Source of the DNA: Carboxylicivirga agarovorans
GTDB lineage: Bacteria > Bacteroidota > Bacteroidia > Bacteroidales > Marinilabiliaceae
Direction of reading: 5' to 3'
Assembly (NCBI RefSeq): GCF_050589845.1
Contig: NZ_JBNGPA010000013.1
Span: 62,001 to 126,000, forward strand
DNA: 64,000 bases
Position 1 is the first letter of the stretch. Each line of letters starts with the position of its first letter. This document shows positions 35,740 through 44,913 of this stretch, in pieces. A program made the position numbers and the translations under genes. Under the pieces are notes generated by a model. The model searched no databases, was not told where the DNA came from, and worked only from the letters and a program-made list of their open reading frames with translations.

Positions 35740-36678
35740 ATGCCACCGAAAGCTCCAATTAAGATATTTGCGGGTACAAGTACCAAATATCTAGCTGAAA
35801 AAATTAGTCTTTGCTCGGGCCGAGAACTAGGAAGTGTTAATTGCTTACGATTCAGCGATGGTGAATTTACAACAGCCTACGAAGAAACAATTCGAGGTTC
35901 TCATTTATTCTTATGTCAGTCAACATTTCCTCCTTCAGATAACCTGATGGAGTTATTGATGATGATCGATGCCGCCAAAAGAGCATCTGCCTACAAAATA
36001 GTAGCTGTAATGCCATATTTTGGTTTTGCTCGTCAGGATCGTAAAGATCAGCCTCGTGTAGCAATTGGTGCTAAATTAGTAGCCGATATGTTACAAGCAG
36101 CTGGTGTTGACCGTGTAATTACGATGGACCTGCATGCTGACCAGATTCAGGGATTCTTTGATATTCCTGTAGATCATTTGTATGCGTCTTCCATTTTCGT
36201 TCCACACATCAAGCACATGAATCTTGAAGACCTGGTTATTGCATCACCTGATGTGGGTGGTACAAAACGTGCAAATACCTACGCTAAGTTTCTTGAAACA
36301 CCAATGGTTATTGGTCATAAGCACCGTTCAAAAGCAAATGTCGTTGATGAAATGCGTGTTATTGGAGATGTAAAAGGTAAAAATGTTATCATGGTCGATG
36401 ATATGGTTGATACAGCTGGAACATTAACAAAAGCCGCTGATATGATGCTTGATGCCGGTGCAAAAAGTGTCAGAGCTTTCTGTACCCATGCAGTATTATC
36501 AGGACCTGCATACGAACGTATTGAAAATTCTGGTCTTTCAGAGCTTTATGTTACTGATTCGATTCCATTGAAACAGCAAAGTGATAAGATCAAAGTATTG
36601 TCTGTAGCACAACTTTTTGCGGATACAATTGAAAAAGTATATAATTATCAGTCAATAAGTAACCAATTCATATTATAA
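35740..36678 (+). CDS. prs: Ribose-phosphate pyrophosphokinase
   Basis: 312 residues, standard class I PRPP synthetase. The flexible-loop region RQDRKDQPR, the divalent-metal region TMDLHADQIQGFF, and the PRPP-binding VMVDDMVDTAGTLTKAAD are visible. It makes PRPP from ribose 5-phosphate and ATP, feeding nucleotide, His, Trp and NAD synthesis; transketolase supplies pentose phosphates in the same network. Followed by rplY, as in many bacteria. Confidence 0.95.
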   Translation: MPPKAPIKIFAGTSTKYLAEKISLCSGRELGSVNCLRFSDGEFTTAYEETIRGSHLFLCQSTFPPSDNLMELLMMIDAAKRASAYKIVAVMPYFGFARQDRKDQPRVAIGAKLVADMLQAAGVDRVITMDLHADQIQGFFDIPVDHLYASSIFVPHIKHMNLEDLVIASPDVGGTKRANTYAKFLETPMVIGHKHRSKANVVDEMRVIGDVKGKNVIMVDDMVDTAGTLTKAADMMLDAGAKSVRAFCTHAVLSGPAYERIENSGLSELYVTDSIPLKQQSDKIKVLSVAQLFADTIEKVYNYQSISNQFIL

Positions 36679-36683
36679 AGTAT

Positions 36684-36691
36684 TATCTTTG
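36684..36691 (+). promoter_or_regulatory. rplY promoter (-7 box TATCTTTG)
   Basis: A perfect Bacteroidota -7 box 80 bp before the rplY ATG and immediately after the prs stop. Confidence 0.65.
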
Positions 36692-36771
36692 CAGCCGCTT
36701 TATGGCAAGCGTGTGATGGGAAATTAAACCTCACATGGTTATAATTTTGAGTAGCACTTAAAAAAAGAATT

Positions 36772-37347
36772 ATGCAAACAATTGAAATTAAAGGTACTGT
36801 GCGTACCGAGGTAGGTAAGAAATCGACTAAGGCATTACGTGCTTCAGGTCAGGTACCTTGTGTTATTTACGGTGGAGAAGGAAACGTTCACTTTACAGCT
36901 TCTGAAGCTGAGTTCCGTAAGATTATTTATACACCTAACGTATACATTATCAATGTAAACGTTGATGGTACTGTTTACCCTACTATCCTTCAGGATACAC
37001 AATTCCACTCTGTAAAAGAGCAATTACTGCATGCTGATTTCCTTTTGGTAAAAGAAGACAAGCCTGTTGCAATTGAGATTCCAGTTAAATTGGATGGTTT
37101 TGCAGAAGGTGTTAGAGCTGGTGGTAAATTACAATTAGAGAAACGTAAGCTTAAAGTAAAAGCTTTAGCTAAAGATTTACCTGATACATTAGATATCAAC
37201 ATTGACAATCTTGGTCTTGGAAAAACAATCCAGGTTGGTCAATTATCATTTGATAACCTTGAGTTGTTAAATGCAAAGAATGCTGTAGTTGTTGCTGTAC
37301 GTTTAACACGTGCTGCTCGTGCTGCTGCGCAGGAAGCTGCAGAGTAA
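36772..37347 (+). CDS. rplY: 50S ribosomal protein L25 (CTC form)
   Basis: 191 residues, the long CTC-type L25 with a C-terminal TL5 domain: 5S-rRNA-binding N-terminal part (EIKGTVRTEVGKKSTKALR, VPCVIYGG, FHSVKEQLLHADFL) and a C-terminal beta domain (VKLDGFAEGVRAGGKL). It binds 5S rRNA in the 50S subunit. An Ala-rich basic tail (RAARAAAQEAAE) is usual. A strong terminator follows at 37368-37397. Confidence 0.95.
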   Translation: MQTIEIKGTVRTEVGKKSTKALRASGQVPCVIYGGEGNVHFTASEAEFRKIIYTPNVYIINVNVDGTVYPTILQDTQFHSVKEQLLHADFLLVKEDKPVAIEIPVKLDGFAEGVRAGGKLQLEKRKLKVKALAKDLPDTLDINIDNLGLGKTIQVGQLSFDNLELLNAKNAVVVAVRLTRAARAAAQEAAE

Positions 37348-37367
37348 TTATAAAACTCTATATAAGA

Positions 37368-37397
37368 AACCTCCACGCTTATGTGTGGAGGTTTTTT
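37368..37397 (+). terminator. rplY terminator
   Basis: Perfect 9-bp stem AACCTCCAC / GTGGAGGTT (37368-37376, 37385-37393) followed by TTTTTTG. It lies 20 bp after the rplY stop and 40 bp before pth. Confidence 0.85.
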
Positions 37398-37437
37398 GTA
37401 TTTTAGTCATTCATTATTTGTTAATATTTACTTATGC

Positions 37438-38058
37438 ATGCTGAGGTTATTTAAAATATTCTCTAAAAAGGAAAAAGATAAAACCCCATCTGAGATGAAA
37501 TATCTGATTGTTGGTTTAGGAAATGTAGGTGATGAATATGATCAAACACGTCACAACGTAGGTTTTGAAGTCCTTGATACGATTGCCAAACGTAATGAGG
37601 TTAAGTTTGAAGAGGAACGTTATGGAGCCGTTGCCCGCTATAAATTTAAGTCGAGAAGCTTTATCATGCTAAAGCCAAATACCTATGTTAATTTAAGTGG
37701 AAGAGCTATTAACTATTGGATGCAGAAGGAAAAGATTCCTTTAACTAACCTATTGGTTATTGTGGATGATCTGGCACTGCCATTTGGTACATTACGATTG
37801 AAAACTAAAGGGGGGGATGCCGGGCATAACGGTTTAAAGAGCATTCAAAGCACTCTTGGTACTGCTTCTTATTCGCGTTTAAGATTTGGAATAGGGAATG
37901 AATTTTCAAGAGGTAAACAGGTTGATTTTGTTCTGGGTAAATGGACAGACGAAGAATGGGTAGAGCTAATGGAACGGACAAAGGTTGCCGAAGATATAGT
38001 TAAGGCTTTTGCAACTGTTGGTGCAGGACGAACCATGAGTCAGTTTAATAACAAATAA
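37438..38058 (+). CDS. pth: Peptidyl-tRNA hydrolase
   Basis: 206 residues from the ATG at 37438; a second start at 37495 (MKYLIVGLGN) would give the classic 187-residue form, so the N-terminal 19-residue basic extension is uncertain. The Pth fold is clear: GLGNVGDEYDQTRHNVGF (catalytic His), KPNTYVNLSGRA (with Asn), and DDLALPFGTLRLKTKGGDAGHNGLKS (Asp and GHNGL). It frees tRNA from stalled peptidyl-tRNA. First gene of an operon with an S4 RNA-binding protein (6-nt gap) and DUF4924. Confidence 0.93.
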   Translation: MLRLFKIFSKKEKDKTPSEMKYLIVGLGNVGDEYDQTRHNVGFEVLDTIAKRNEVKFEEERYGAVARYKFKSRSFIMLKPNTYVNLSGRAINYWMQKEKIPLTNLLVIVDDLALPFGTLRLKTKGGDAGHNGLKSIQSTLGTASYSRLRFGIGNEFSRGKQVDFVLGKWTDEEWVELMERTKVAEDIVKAFATVGAGRTMSQFNNK

Positions 38059-38064
38059 AGAAGT

Positions 38065-38457
38065 ATGGCAGAGTCTGGTGTAAGGATTGATAAATATTTA
38101 TGGGCAGTTCGCTTATTTAAAACAAGGAGCATTGCAGCAGAAGCCTGTAAAAAAGGTAAAGTGTCTATGAATGGAATGTCAGTTAAGTCATCGAGAACAA
38201 TTAAGGTAGGTGATGAAATTGATATTCGTATTCCTCCTATTACAAGACGTTTTAAGGTTTTGGATATTGCCGAAAAAAGGATGGGAGCTAAGTTGACACC
38301 TGATTTTGTAAAAGATATCACACCTCCCGATCAAATTGAATTGCTTGAATTGGCACGACTAGCAAGTAGTGCAAATCGTGACCGTGGAATGGGGCGCCCT
38401 ACAAAAAAGGACAGGCGCGATCTGGAGAGATTACAAGAAGGAGATTGGGATTTTTAA
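38065..38457 (+). CDS. S4-domain RNA-binding protein (HslR-like)
   Basis: 130 residues. S4 domain at the N-terminus (VRIDKYLWAVRLFKTRSIAAEAC, GKVSMNGMSVKSSRTIKVGDEI), then a basic tail (RDRGMGRPTKKDRRDLERL). In E. coli the related Hsp15 (HslR) binds 50S subunits carrying stalled nascent chain-tRNA, a substrate of Pth-type rescue. Being in an operon with pth fits such a role. Spacing is 6 nt after pth and 10 nt before the next gene. Confidence 0.88.
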   Translation: MAESGVRIDKYLWAVRLFKTRSIAAEACKKGKVSMNGMSVKSSRTIKVGDEIDIRIPPITRRFKVLDIAEKRMGAKLTPDFVKDITPPDQIELLELARLASSANRDRGMGRPTKKDRRDLERLQEGDWDF

Positions 38458-38467
38458 ATCATAAGTT

Positions 38468-39010
38468 ATGATTATTGCGCAGCAAAAGAAGAAAGAAAAC
38501 ATTATCGAGTATATATTATACATGTGGCAGGTTGAAGATCTGATCAGGGCTAATCAGTTGGACATGTCATTAATTGATAAACATATTATCTCGGGATATA
38601 AGCAAAGTGAAGACGTATTGCTTGAAATACGTGATTGGTGGGCTAACCTCGCAGAGATGATGCGACTGGAGAACAAGATGAAAAAAGGGCACCTCCAGAT
38701 TAATATCAATACGGTTAATGATGTGAACCGTTTGCATAATCAACTACTAAAAGCTCCCAATGAAGTGGCATACCAGCATTTGTACAATAGTATGGCCGCT
38801 ACTATTCAGGAATTTGATAATAAGTCGGGAAATGTACTTGAAAATGATATTGCTATCTGCTTAACTGCGATTTATAGCTCGTTCCTGATGAAGCTTAACA
38901 ATCAAGCTGTTTCTGGGCAAACGGAGGATGCTATTAAGTTATTTAGTAAGTTACTAAGTAATTTAGCTAAAAAATATAAAGAGGAGCAAGAGGGCAATTT
39001 GGAACTTTAA
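38468..39010 (+). CDS. DUF4924-family protein
   Basis: 180 residues, all-helical by composition, no signal peptide. The start (QQKKKENIIEYILYMWQVEDLIRANQLD) matches what I recall of the Bacteroidota family DUF4924. Function unknown; co-transcribed with pth and the S4 protein, so a link to translation is possible but unproven. The last 4 bp overlap the convergent DCC1 gene. Confidence 0.8.
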   Translation: MIIAQQKKKENIIEYILYMWQVEDLIRANQLDMSLIDKHIISGYKQSEDVLLEIRDWWANLAEMMRLENKMKKGHLQININTVNDVNRLHNQLLKAPNEVAYQHLYNSMAATIQEFDNKSGNVLENDIAICLTAIYSSFLMKLNNQAVSGQTEDAIKLFSKLLSNLAKKYKEEQEGNLEL

Positions 39011-39363
39011 GTAATGGGACAGCTTGTTTGGCCAAACAAGCGATACCTGTTTCTCGCAAAAGCATAGTATAAATTATTAAGTGTTTTAGCGGGTAATAGC
39101 TTTAAAAGTAACGCTGCTATCTTAAAGACGCCTCCGGAAATGTGTAAAACTTTTAATGCAGCCATGCCTGCCTCAGTAATGGAGTTGTTACTAACAAGCA
39201 TTAACTCCACGGGTACTGTGTTTGTAACAAGTTGATATGGTAGTAGGTTAAGCTTGTGCTCGGCTTTTGATGCCCTGGATAAAAGCCTGACAAAAGAATG
39301 ACAAAAACTACATTGTCCATCATAATAAACAATTGGTTTTTCTATGTAATTGTCAGTTGCCAT
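39007..39363 (-). CDS. DCC1-like thiol-disulfide oxidoreductase family protein
   Basis: 118 residues. The DCC motif (YYDGQCSFCHSFVRLL, with DGxCxxC near the N-terminus) and a following LLPYQ are typical of the DUF393/DCC1 family, whose CxxC is presumed redox-active. Substrate unknown. Probably cytoplasmic, no signal peptide. It starts 15 nt after a 60-codon gene on the same strand and overlaps DUF4924 by 4 bp at the 3' end. Confidence 0.88.
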   Translation of the reverse strand: MATDNYIEKPIVYYDGQCSFCHSFVRLLSRASKAEHKLNLLPYQLVTNTVPVELMLVSNNSITEAGMAALKVLHISGGVFKIAALLLKLLPAKTLNNLYYAFARNRYRLFGQTSCPIT

Positions 39364-39378
39364 TTGGTAAATGGATTT

Positions 39379-39561
39379 CTATTCAGGTTCTGATGACTTT
39401 TCAGTTTCAGCATCTTCACAATCATTCGTGTTTAAATCATTGCTCTGGTCGTTCTTCAGGTAGTTTGTTGCATTAATGGCGAATCCTTTACTGGAGAATA
39501 TATCGAATATAAAATCTCTGTCACTAACTTCTTTATTATGTATTTTCAAGTGTTTCTTCAT
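39379..39561 (-). CDS. Small acidic protein of unknown function
   Basis: 60 residues. Basic N-terminus (MKKHLKIHNKEVSDRDF) and an acidic, probably disordered C-terminus (NDCEDAETEKSSEPE). I do not recognise it. Coding is supported only by its position 15 nt upstream of the DCC1 gene on the same strand and a plausible composition, so it may be a real small gene or a chance frame. Confidence 0.4.
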   Translation of the reverse strand: MKKHLKIHNKEVSDRDFIFDIFSSKGFAINATNYLKNDQSNDLNTNDCEDAETEKSSEPE

Positions 39562-39713
39562 AGCTAAATATTAGGTGTTAAACCAACTATCGTAAATTAC
39601 TCCGAAACACAAAAAAGATGGTTAAGCAGATATTACTTTCGTATTAAAAAATGGTATTAAAGAAAGCAACGATGTGGTTAAAAGGAAAACGCCGATGAAG
39701 TTGTAATGTTCAT

Positions 39714-40997
39714 TTATGGCTTAAATATAACTACATCAGCCCGCCTGTTTATCAGTTTAATCGCACTGCTTTTAGCTTTGTTTTTCGGTAGAAGTAAATC
39801 ATCCTCACCTTTAGGAATGAGCGTGAAGCGCGCTTTGTCAATGCCAAGGTCATCAACAAAATAGGAAAGAATTGATTCGCACCTCTTCTTGCTTATGGCA
39901 AGGTTTTCCTCTGCTGTTTCTCTGCTGTCGTTGTAGCCATAAATATCAACTGTTGAGCTCGGATTCTTTGTCATATACAATCCAATTGTAGCTAAATCCA
40001 CCTGGTCTTTGGTGTCCAGAATACTTTCATAAGAATCAAAGTAAATGGATACCATATTATTACTGCCGTAAATCCGACTTGCATGGTGTTTGATTTTAAC
40101 AGAATCAACTTTAATGACCCGTTTGGACTCATACTGCCTCAGTTGTTCCTGTAATTCAGCAACTTCTGCAGCCAAAGGATCCTTTTTGGGTTTGTCAAAA
40201 ACATTAAAGCCATATCCTCTGTGTGTCCAACGGGAGTGACGTTTATCTTTCTTGCCTATTTTATAGGCCAGGTGAATGTTTGTATACCAATACCTGTCAT
40301 TATTAGAGCCCAGTAAAATATTGTCCAGTTTATCTTCAATAGACCATCTCATCGATGTTTCCAGGCCAATGTCAAAACTGCGATTGATGCGACGCTGCAG
40401 ACCAAGGCTTAATGGTAAGACTATTTCATTGGCTCGCGCAATTTTCTCATAAGGATCATCTTGTGAATAGCCAAGAACGAGGTAACTTGTCCCTGCTCTG
40501 TTCATTACTACTTCACCTGTTTCGGTATAATGCACCCGGGTACGAAATGAACTTAATCCTACACCAATTTTTAAGAACAGATTCCATTTATCTTTCATTG
40601 GTCCGGGATAAGTAAACCACTGGTTTATATAGGTGATAATACCTGTTGAATAATCGATGAGATTACCTGTATTGTAATACGTTTCGTTACCCACATGAAA
40701 ATCCCCTGTTAATATTTGAAAATCAACAGCCCATGCAGGGTGAATCTGTTTGGATACCTTTGCCATCGGGCCGAATTTCCAGTGTTTGTCAGGAAGAACC
40801 GCATATGATGTGAGGTCGTTTTGCATAATCATAGGACCGTAACCAAAAGCGACTGACCATGTGTTGAAATCCTTTTCTTTTGAATATCGCATGTGTTCCT
40901 CCAGCTGACGGTGGTCAGTAGAAAATTGCGCCTGAATAATTGAAGCATAGCAGGATAGTGTAAAAAATAACAGGGCTTTAGAAAGGCGCTTATTCAT
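39714..40997 (-). CDS. OmpA-family outer membrane protein
   Basis: 427 residues from the second in-frame ATG (MNKRLSKALLFFTLSCYASIIQA, a signal peptide); the first ATG at 41003 adds two residues. An N-terminal beta-barrel-like half (~25-230) is followed by a linker and a C-terminal OmpA-like peptidoglycan-binding domain (IYFDSYESILD, DIYGYNDSRETAEENLAISKKRCESIL). The Asp and Arg that bind diaminopimelate are kept in that stretch. Paralogue of the gene upstream (39-nt gap); the two are likely co-expressed. It may link outer membrane to peptidoglycan. Confidence 0.87.
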   Translation of the reverse strand: MNKRLSKALLFFTLSCYASIIQAQFSTDHRQLEEHMRYSKEKDFNTWSVAFGYGPMIMQNDLTSYAVLPDKHWKFGPMAKVSKQIHPAWAVDFQILTGDFHVGNETYYNTGNLIDYSTGIITYINQWFTYPGPMKDKWNLFLKIGVGLSSFRTRVHYTETGEVVMNRAGTSYLVLGYSQDDPYEKIARANEIVLPLSLGLQRRINRSFDIGLETSMRWSIEDKLDNILLGSNNDRYWYTNIHLAYKIGKKDKRHSRWTHRGYGFNVFDKPKKDPLAAEVAELQEQLRQYESKRVIKVDSVKIKHHASRIYGSNNMVSIYFDSYESILDTKDQVDLATIGLYMTKNPSSTVDIYGYNDSRETAEENLAISKKRCESILSYFVDDLGIDKARFTLIPKGEDDLLLPKNKAKSSAIKLINRRADVVIFKP

Positions 40998-41036
40998 ATA
41001 CATCTCAATTAATATCAGGTTAGAGGAATCGTTTTA

Positions 41037-42359
41037 TTATTCAACAATTACAAATAAATCAACACGTCTGTTAACGAGGTGAAGACCACGAGGAGCAAGT
41101 TTTTGAGTGTCAGACAATAATTCTGCCTCGCCTTTATGGTCTACTTCAAACCGATTTCGGTCTATATCATATTCATCCACGAGCACTTTTAATACTGCAT
41201 TGCAACGGCGTTGACTAAGTTTAACATTGTAATCATAAGAACCTCTTTCGTCACAATAGCCAACGATCTTAACTCTCAAAGATTTATCTTTTGACATGAC
41301 GTAAGCTGCCTTGGCTAAGGTCATGTGTGCATCCTGAGTGATTTCAGATTTGTCAAAGTCAAAAAAGACTGATGCGGATAAACTTTCTTTGTACTCAACC
41401 GATTCGGTAACTATTGTTGTTGTATCAACCTGCATTGAGTCAAGCATTGCCATGTATTCAATTTGTTTCTTTAATGAGTCCAGCTGATGCGCCAATGGGT
41501 CATCTTCACGCTGTCGCTTATAGTTGATGTTAAAATCTTTGTATGTCCAGGCTGAGTGGCGCTTGTTCTTCTTACCAATTTTGTATGTGAGATTTAATGA
41601 AGAAAGCATGTAGCTGTCATTATCTGCCCCTGTAAGATTAACATCCAGGTTATCGGCATTCATTTGACGCATTAAAACTTCCAATCCCATATCAAAGCTT
41701 TTGCTTATTCTATATTTCACACCAATGCCAAAAGGAATGATCACTTCATTGCGACGTGAGGTTTTGATTTCCTGATATGGTTCGCCTTCAGGAAAACGTC
41801 TTTCATAACCCAATGCAAGGTAATCAGTTGGTAGCCAGCCATGCGGTGATGGGTAGCCGTCAATGGTTTCATAAACATCCTGAACCTGAAGAACCTGATT
41901 AGTTTCAAGGTCAAACTGTCGACTTCTGAAATATGTTAATCCGATTCCTAATTTTGCATATATGTTCCACCGGTCACTGATTGGGCCGAAAATAGCTAAC
42001 TGATTGACATTTAATGTGCCATTTAAGGTAATGTCATATAAATCACCTTCAAAATACCTGCCATTTTTCTCCCCGTACATATCTGCCATTAACCATTGGA
42101 GGTCAATACCCCATGGGCGATTAAATTGTTTACTGATCATTATTGTAGGAGCAAATTTCCAATCGCCACTCGGTAATGTAGTGTAATCAATAACATCTAC
42201 ATAGTAGATAATAGGTCCACCACCAACGGTAACCGACCAAGTGTTGTACTTATTGCCCCTGCGATAAATTTGTTCTTCAGAAAGTTGACCGGCATTTGAT
42301 TGTGCCAAAATACCTGCCGAAGTTAGGAGAAGAAATAAAGCTATATAAATGAAGCGCAT
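41037..42359 (-). CDS. OmpA-family outer membrane protein
   Basis: 440 residues from the ATG at 42359 (MRFIYIALFLLLTSAG), which gives a proper signal peptide; earlier in-frame starts exist. It shares the plan and many segments of the neighbour downstream (TYKIGKKNKRHSAWTYKD against YKIGKKDKRHSRWTHRG). The C-terminal OmpA domain has VFFDFDKSEITQDAHMTLAK and GYCDERGSYDYNVKLSQRRC. Role: outer membrane-cell wall link or porin-like barrel. A tandem duplication with diverged barrels is the simplest origin. Confidence 0.88.
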   Translation of the reverse strand: MRFIYIALFLLLTSAGILAQSNAGQLSEEQIYRRGNKYNTWSVTVGGGPIIYYVDVIDYTTLPSGDWKFAPTIMISKQFNRPWGIDLQWLMADMYGEKNGRYFEGDLYDITLNGTLNVNQLAIFGPISDRWNIYAKLGIGLTYFRSRQFDLETNQVLQVQDVYETIDGYPSPHGWLPTDYLALGYERRFPEGEPYQEIKTSRRNEVIIPFGIGVKYRISKSFDMGLEVLMRQMNADNLDVNLTGADNDSYMLSSLNLTYKIGKKNKRHSAWTYKDFNINYKRQREDDPLAHQLDSLKKQIEYMAMLDSMQVDTTTIVTESVEYKESLSASVFFDFDKSEITQDAHMTLAKAAYVMSKDKSLRVKIVGYCDERGSYDYNVKLSQRRCNAVLKVLVDEYDIDRNRFEVDHKGEAELLSDTQKLAPRGLHLVNRRVDLFVIVE

Positions 42360-42493
42360 CATACCTATTAAACTAATTAGCAATAAATGCTTAAATCTAA
42401 AGTATTTACGTATTTGTAAAAAATGATGCGATTAAGATTTTTACTAATCTTATAAATTTATCCACTAACGTTAGCTTAAAGCTGCTAAAAGAA

Positions 42494-42521
42494 AAAGCCC
42501 TTCTTGACTTAGAAGGGCTTT
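42494..42521 (-). terminator. dsbD terminator
   Basis: Perfect 11-bp stem AAAGCCCTTCT / AGAAGGGCTTT around TGACTT, just 22 bp beyond the dsbD stop on the minus strand, with a T-rich run after it on that strand. Confidence 0.85.
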
Positions 42522-42543
42522 AGTAAGTATTGTGATTTATTGG

Positions 42544-44487
42544 TTATCTGCTTTTGTATTTGTCCAAGCCGTCTTGTAACCAATTCTGATATCTTTTAAT
42601 ATCGGGGTCATATGCAACTGGGGTATTCAAAGTTGTTTCATTTTCGTCAATGATAACATAGTATGGTTGTCCTTGTTGCTGGTAGCGTTCGAATTGAAAC
42701 TCAGCCCATTTTTGACCAACAGTTCTGATTTTCTTACCTGTTATTTCAGATACATAAGGTTCATCAAGTTTCTTTCTGTCGTCAACATAAAGTGAAACCA
42801 GTATGTAATCATTGGCTAACATGCCTTTAATTGTTTCATTGGACCAGACTTTATCTTCCATTTTTCGGCAATTGGTGCAGCCAAGGCCGGTAAAATCAAG
42901 TAAAAGTGGTTTGTTAACTTCTTTCGAATAAGCCAATGCAAGGTCATAGTCTTTAAAGGCCGGAATACCTTGTGGTCCATAGTGCATACCCTCCGGCATT
43001 CCTCCATGGTTATCACCGCTTGCTATAATTCCTTGAACCGGTGTTTGGTCACCCACGCCAAATGGTGATTCTGCATAATTCTTTGGAGGAGGGAAACCAC
43101 TGATTAAATTCACAGGCGCACCCCACAAGCCAGGAACCATATATATGGTAAAACTGATTACAAGCAGTCCCATTAAAAACCGTGAAACAGGGATGTATTC
43201 CATTGGAGAATCATGTGGTAAACGAAGTTTACCAAGCAGGTAGAAGCCCATAGCACCGAATATTGCAATCCAGATAGCAATAAATACTTCCCTTTCAAGG
43301 ATATGCCATCCCATTGTCATATCGGCAATTGATAAGAACTTAAATGCAAATGCCAATTCAAGGAATCCTAAGATAACTTTTACGGAATTTAACCAGCCAC
43401 CAGACTTTGGTAATGAATTAAGATACCCCGGGAATGCAGCAAAAAAGGCAAAAGGTAATGCTAATGCCGAAGAGAAACCAAGCATTCCGATAATTGGTCC
43501 CATGTAACCACCTGTTGCAGCTTTTACAAGCAAAGCACCTACAATTGGGCCTGTACAGCTAAAGGAAACCAATGCTAAGGTAAATGCCATAAAGAAAGTA
43601 CCAATAAATCCACCTTTTTCTTCTCCTTTTGTAGCAAAATTCACCCATGAACTAGGCATTACTATTTCAAATGCACCAAAGAAAGATGCTGCAAATACAA
43701 CTAATAAAAGGAAGAAAAATAAGTTGAACCAAACATTGGTTGATAGTTCATTCAGTGCGCTGGCTCCAAAAATTGCTGAAACGGCAACGCCAAGTATTAA
43801 GTAAATTACAATGATTGAGATACCATATTGAATACCATTGCGAATTCCGGCAGCTTTAGTTGCACTGGTTTTAGTAAAGAAGCTAACTGTCATTGGAATC
43901 ATTGGGAATACGCATGGAGTAAGTAAGGCTGCTAAACCACCACCAAATGCCAATAGAAAAATACCCCAGTATGACTCTTCTTCTTCCTCCGCCGTTTCTG
44001 AAGCAGAAACTTCTTCTGTAGCAGGGGCTGATGTGTTAACTGTAAGCTCAAAATCAACCATCTCTGGCGGCATACAAGTTTCATCATTGCATATCATGGA
44101 TTCGATATATCCTTTTAAGATAACATCGCCTTCTTGCTTAATCTGAACTACCTTTTTAAAAGTAGCTTTGTTCTCAAACCATTTTAGTTCTGCATTAAAA
44201 GTTTCATCAAAATGAGCAGTTGCTTCCGGTTCTTCAATTATACCATCTAAAATACTGTAAGCTTCATTTTCTTCAACTTCTATATTAGTAGGAACTGCCG
44301 TGTTCTCTGGTAATTCAGAAGAGTATACATGCCATCCTTCATCTATAGTTGCTTCACAAATAATTTCAACTTTTCCATTGTCAATATTCTTAGTTGAAAA
44401 CTTCCAGGTAATATGCTGCTCCATTTGGGCAAAAGTGCCTGCAAATACCGCTAACATAAGTACCAATGCTGCTAATGTCCTTTTCAT
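42544..44487 (-). CDS. Thiol:disulfide interchange protein DsbD-like
   Basis: 647 residues. Signal peptide (MKRTLAALVLMLAVFAGTFA), an N-terminal periplasmic DsbD-alpha-like domain (~22-170), then about eight membrane helices (LLTPCVFPMIPMTVSFFTK carries the first membrane Cys pair region; SFSCTGPIVGALLV another), and a C-terminal thioredoxin-like domain with a CxxC (GLGCTNCRKME). It passes electrons from cytoplasmic thioredoxin to periplasmic proteins. Alone in its transcript, with a structured leader (AACTCTCAT/ATGAGAGTT, 44519-44560) before the start and a terminator after. Confidence 0.9.
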   Translation of the reverse strand: MKRTLAALVLMLAVFAGTFAQMEQHITWKFSTKNIDNGKVEIICEATIDEGWHVYSSELPENTAVPTNIEVEENEAYSILDGIIEEPEATAHFDETFNAELKWFENKATFKKVVQIKQEGDVILKGYIESMICNDETCMPPEMVDFELTVNTSAPATEEVSASETAEEEEESYWGIFLLAFGGGLAALLTPCVFPMIPMTVSFFTKTSATKAAGIRNGIQYGISIIVIYLILGVAVSAIFGASALNELSTNVWFNLFFFLLLVVFAASFFGAFEIVMPSSWVNFATKGEEKGGFIGTFFMAFTLALVSFSCTGPIVGALLVKAATGGYMGPIIGMLGFSSALALPFAFFAAFPGYLNSLPKSGGWLNSVKVILGFLELAFAFKFLSIADMTMGWHILEREVFIAIWIAIFGAMGFYLLGKLRLPHDSPMEYIPVSRFLMGLLVISFTIYMVPGLWGAPVNLISGFPPPKNYAESPFGVGDQTPVQGIIASGDNHGGMPEGMHYGPQGIPAFKDYDLALAYSKEVNKPLLLDFTGLGCTNCRKMEDKVWSNETIKGMLANDYILVSLYVDDRKKLDEPYVSEITGKKIRTVGQKWAEFQFERYQQQGQPYYVIIDENETTLNTPVAYDPDIKRYQNWLQDGLDKYKSR

Positions 44488-44896
44488 ACGTTTTAATTTG
44501 TTTTCAGTTGCCGTATTTAACTCTCATCGTAAAAAATAACTAGGCTTTATAATGAGAGTTTAACTTGTCTTTATTTTCAAACTATAACCTTCTATACCGT
44601 GCGTTAGTTAAACATTTTTTGTGCCAAAATATATCAGGTTAGTTAATAACATATCTAAATCTGTATATGTGTACAAAGTTACAACATTTAGTTTGTTCAA
44701 AAGTCATCAAAAGCTGTTATCACAACGTTAATATGGCCTCTGATTATATGATTTTACGCACTTCACTTAATCGTTATCAAATGTAGGTGTGTAGTTTGAA
44801 TTTGTATGATAAAGACACTTTAATAAAGAATATGGGTGACATTAAGGAGGGAGCTTTTAGTATGACTTACGTCACTACTAACAAAAAAAGGTTGAC
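44488..44896. other. 409-bp spacer between dsbD and RNase G genes
   Basis: No gene is seen. On the dsbD side it holds an inverted repeat AACTCTCAT/ATGAGAGTT (44519-44527, 44552-44560) and a weak promoter match on the minus strand at 44674-44681. 44700-44880 is AT-rich with nothing recognisable. The stretch ends in the RNase G terminator. Confidence 0.45.
44674..44681 (-). promoter_or_regulatory. Candidate dsbD promoter (-7 box TAACTTTG)
   Basis: TAnnTTTG on the minus strand, ~187 bp before the dsbD ATG. No TTG at the right spacing. If real, the leader is ~180 nt and holds the inverted repeat at 44519-44560. Confidence 0.35.
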
Positions 44897-44913
44897 CTAA
44901 GACAGGTCAACCT
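44883..44913 (-). terminator. RNase G gene terminator overlapping the stop codon
   Basis: Stem AGGTTGACCT / AGGTCAACCT (44889-44898, 44904-44913) with a T-run on the minus strand directly after. The stop codon TAG (44897-44899) lies in the stem, so the end of translation and terminator folding overlap. Confidence 0.8.
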
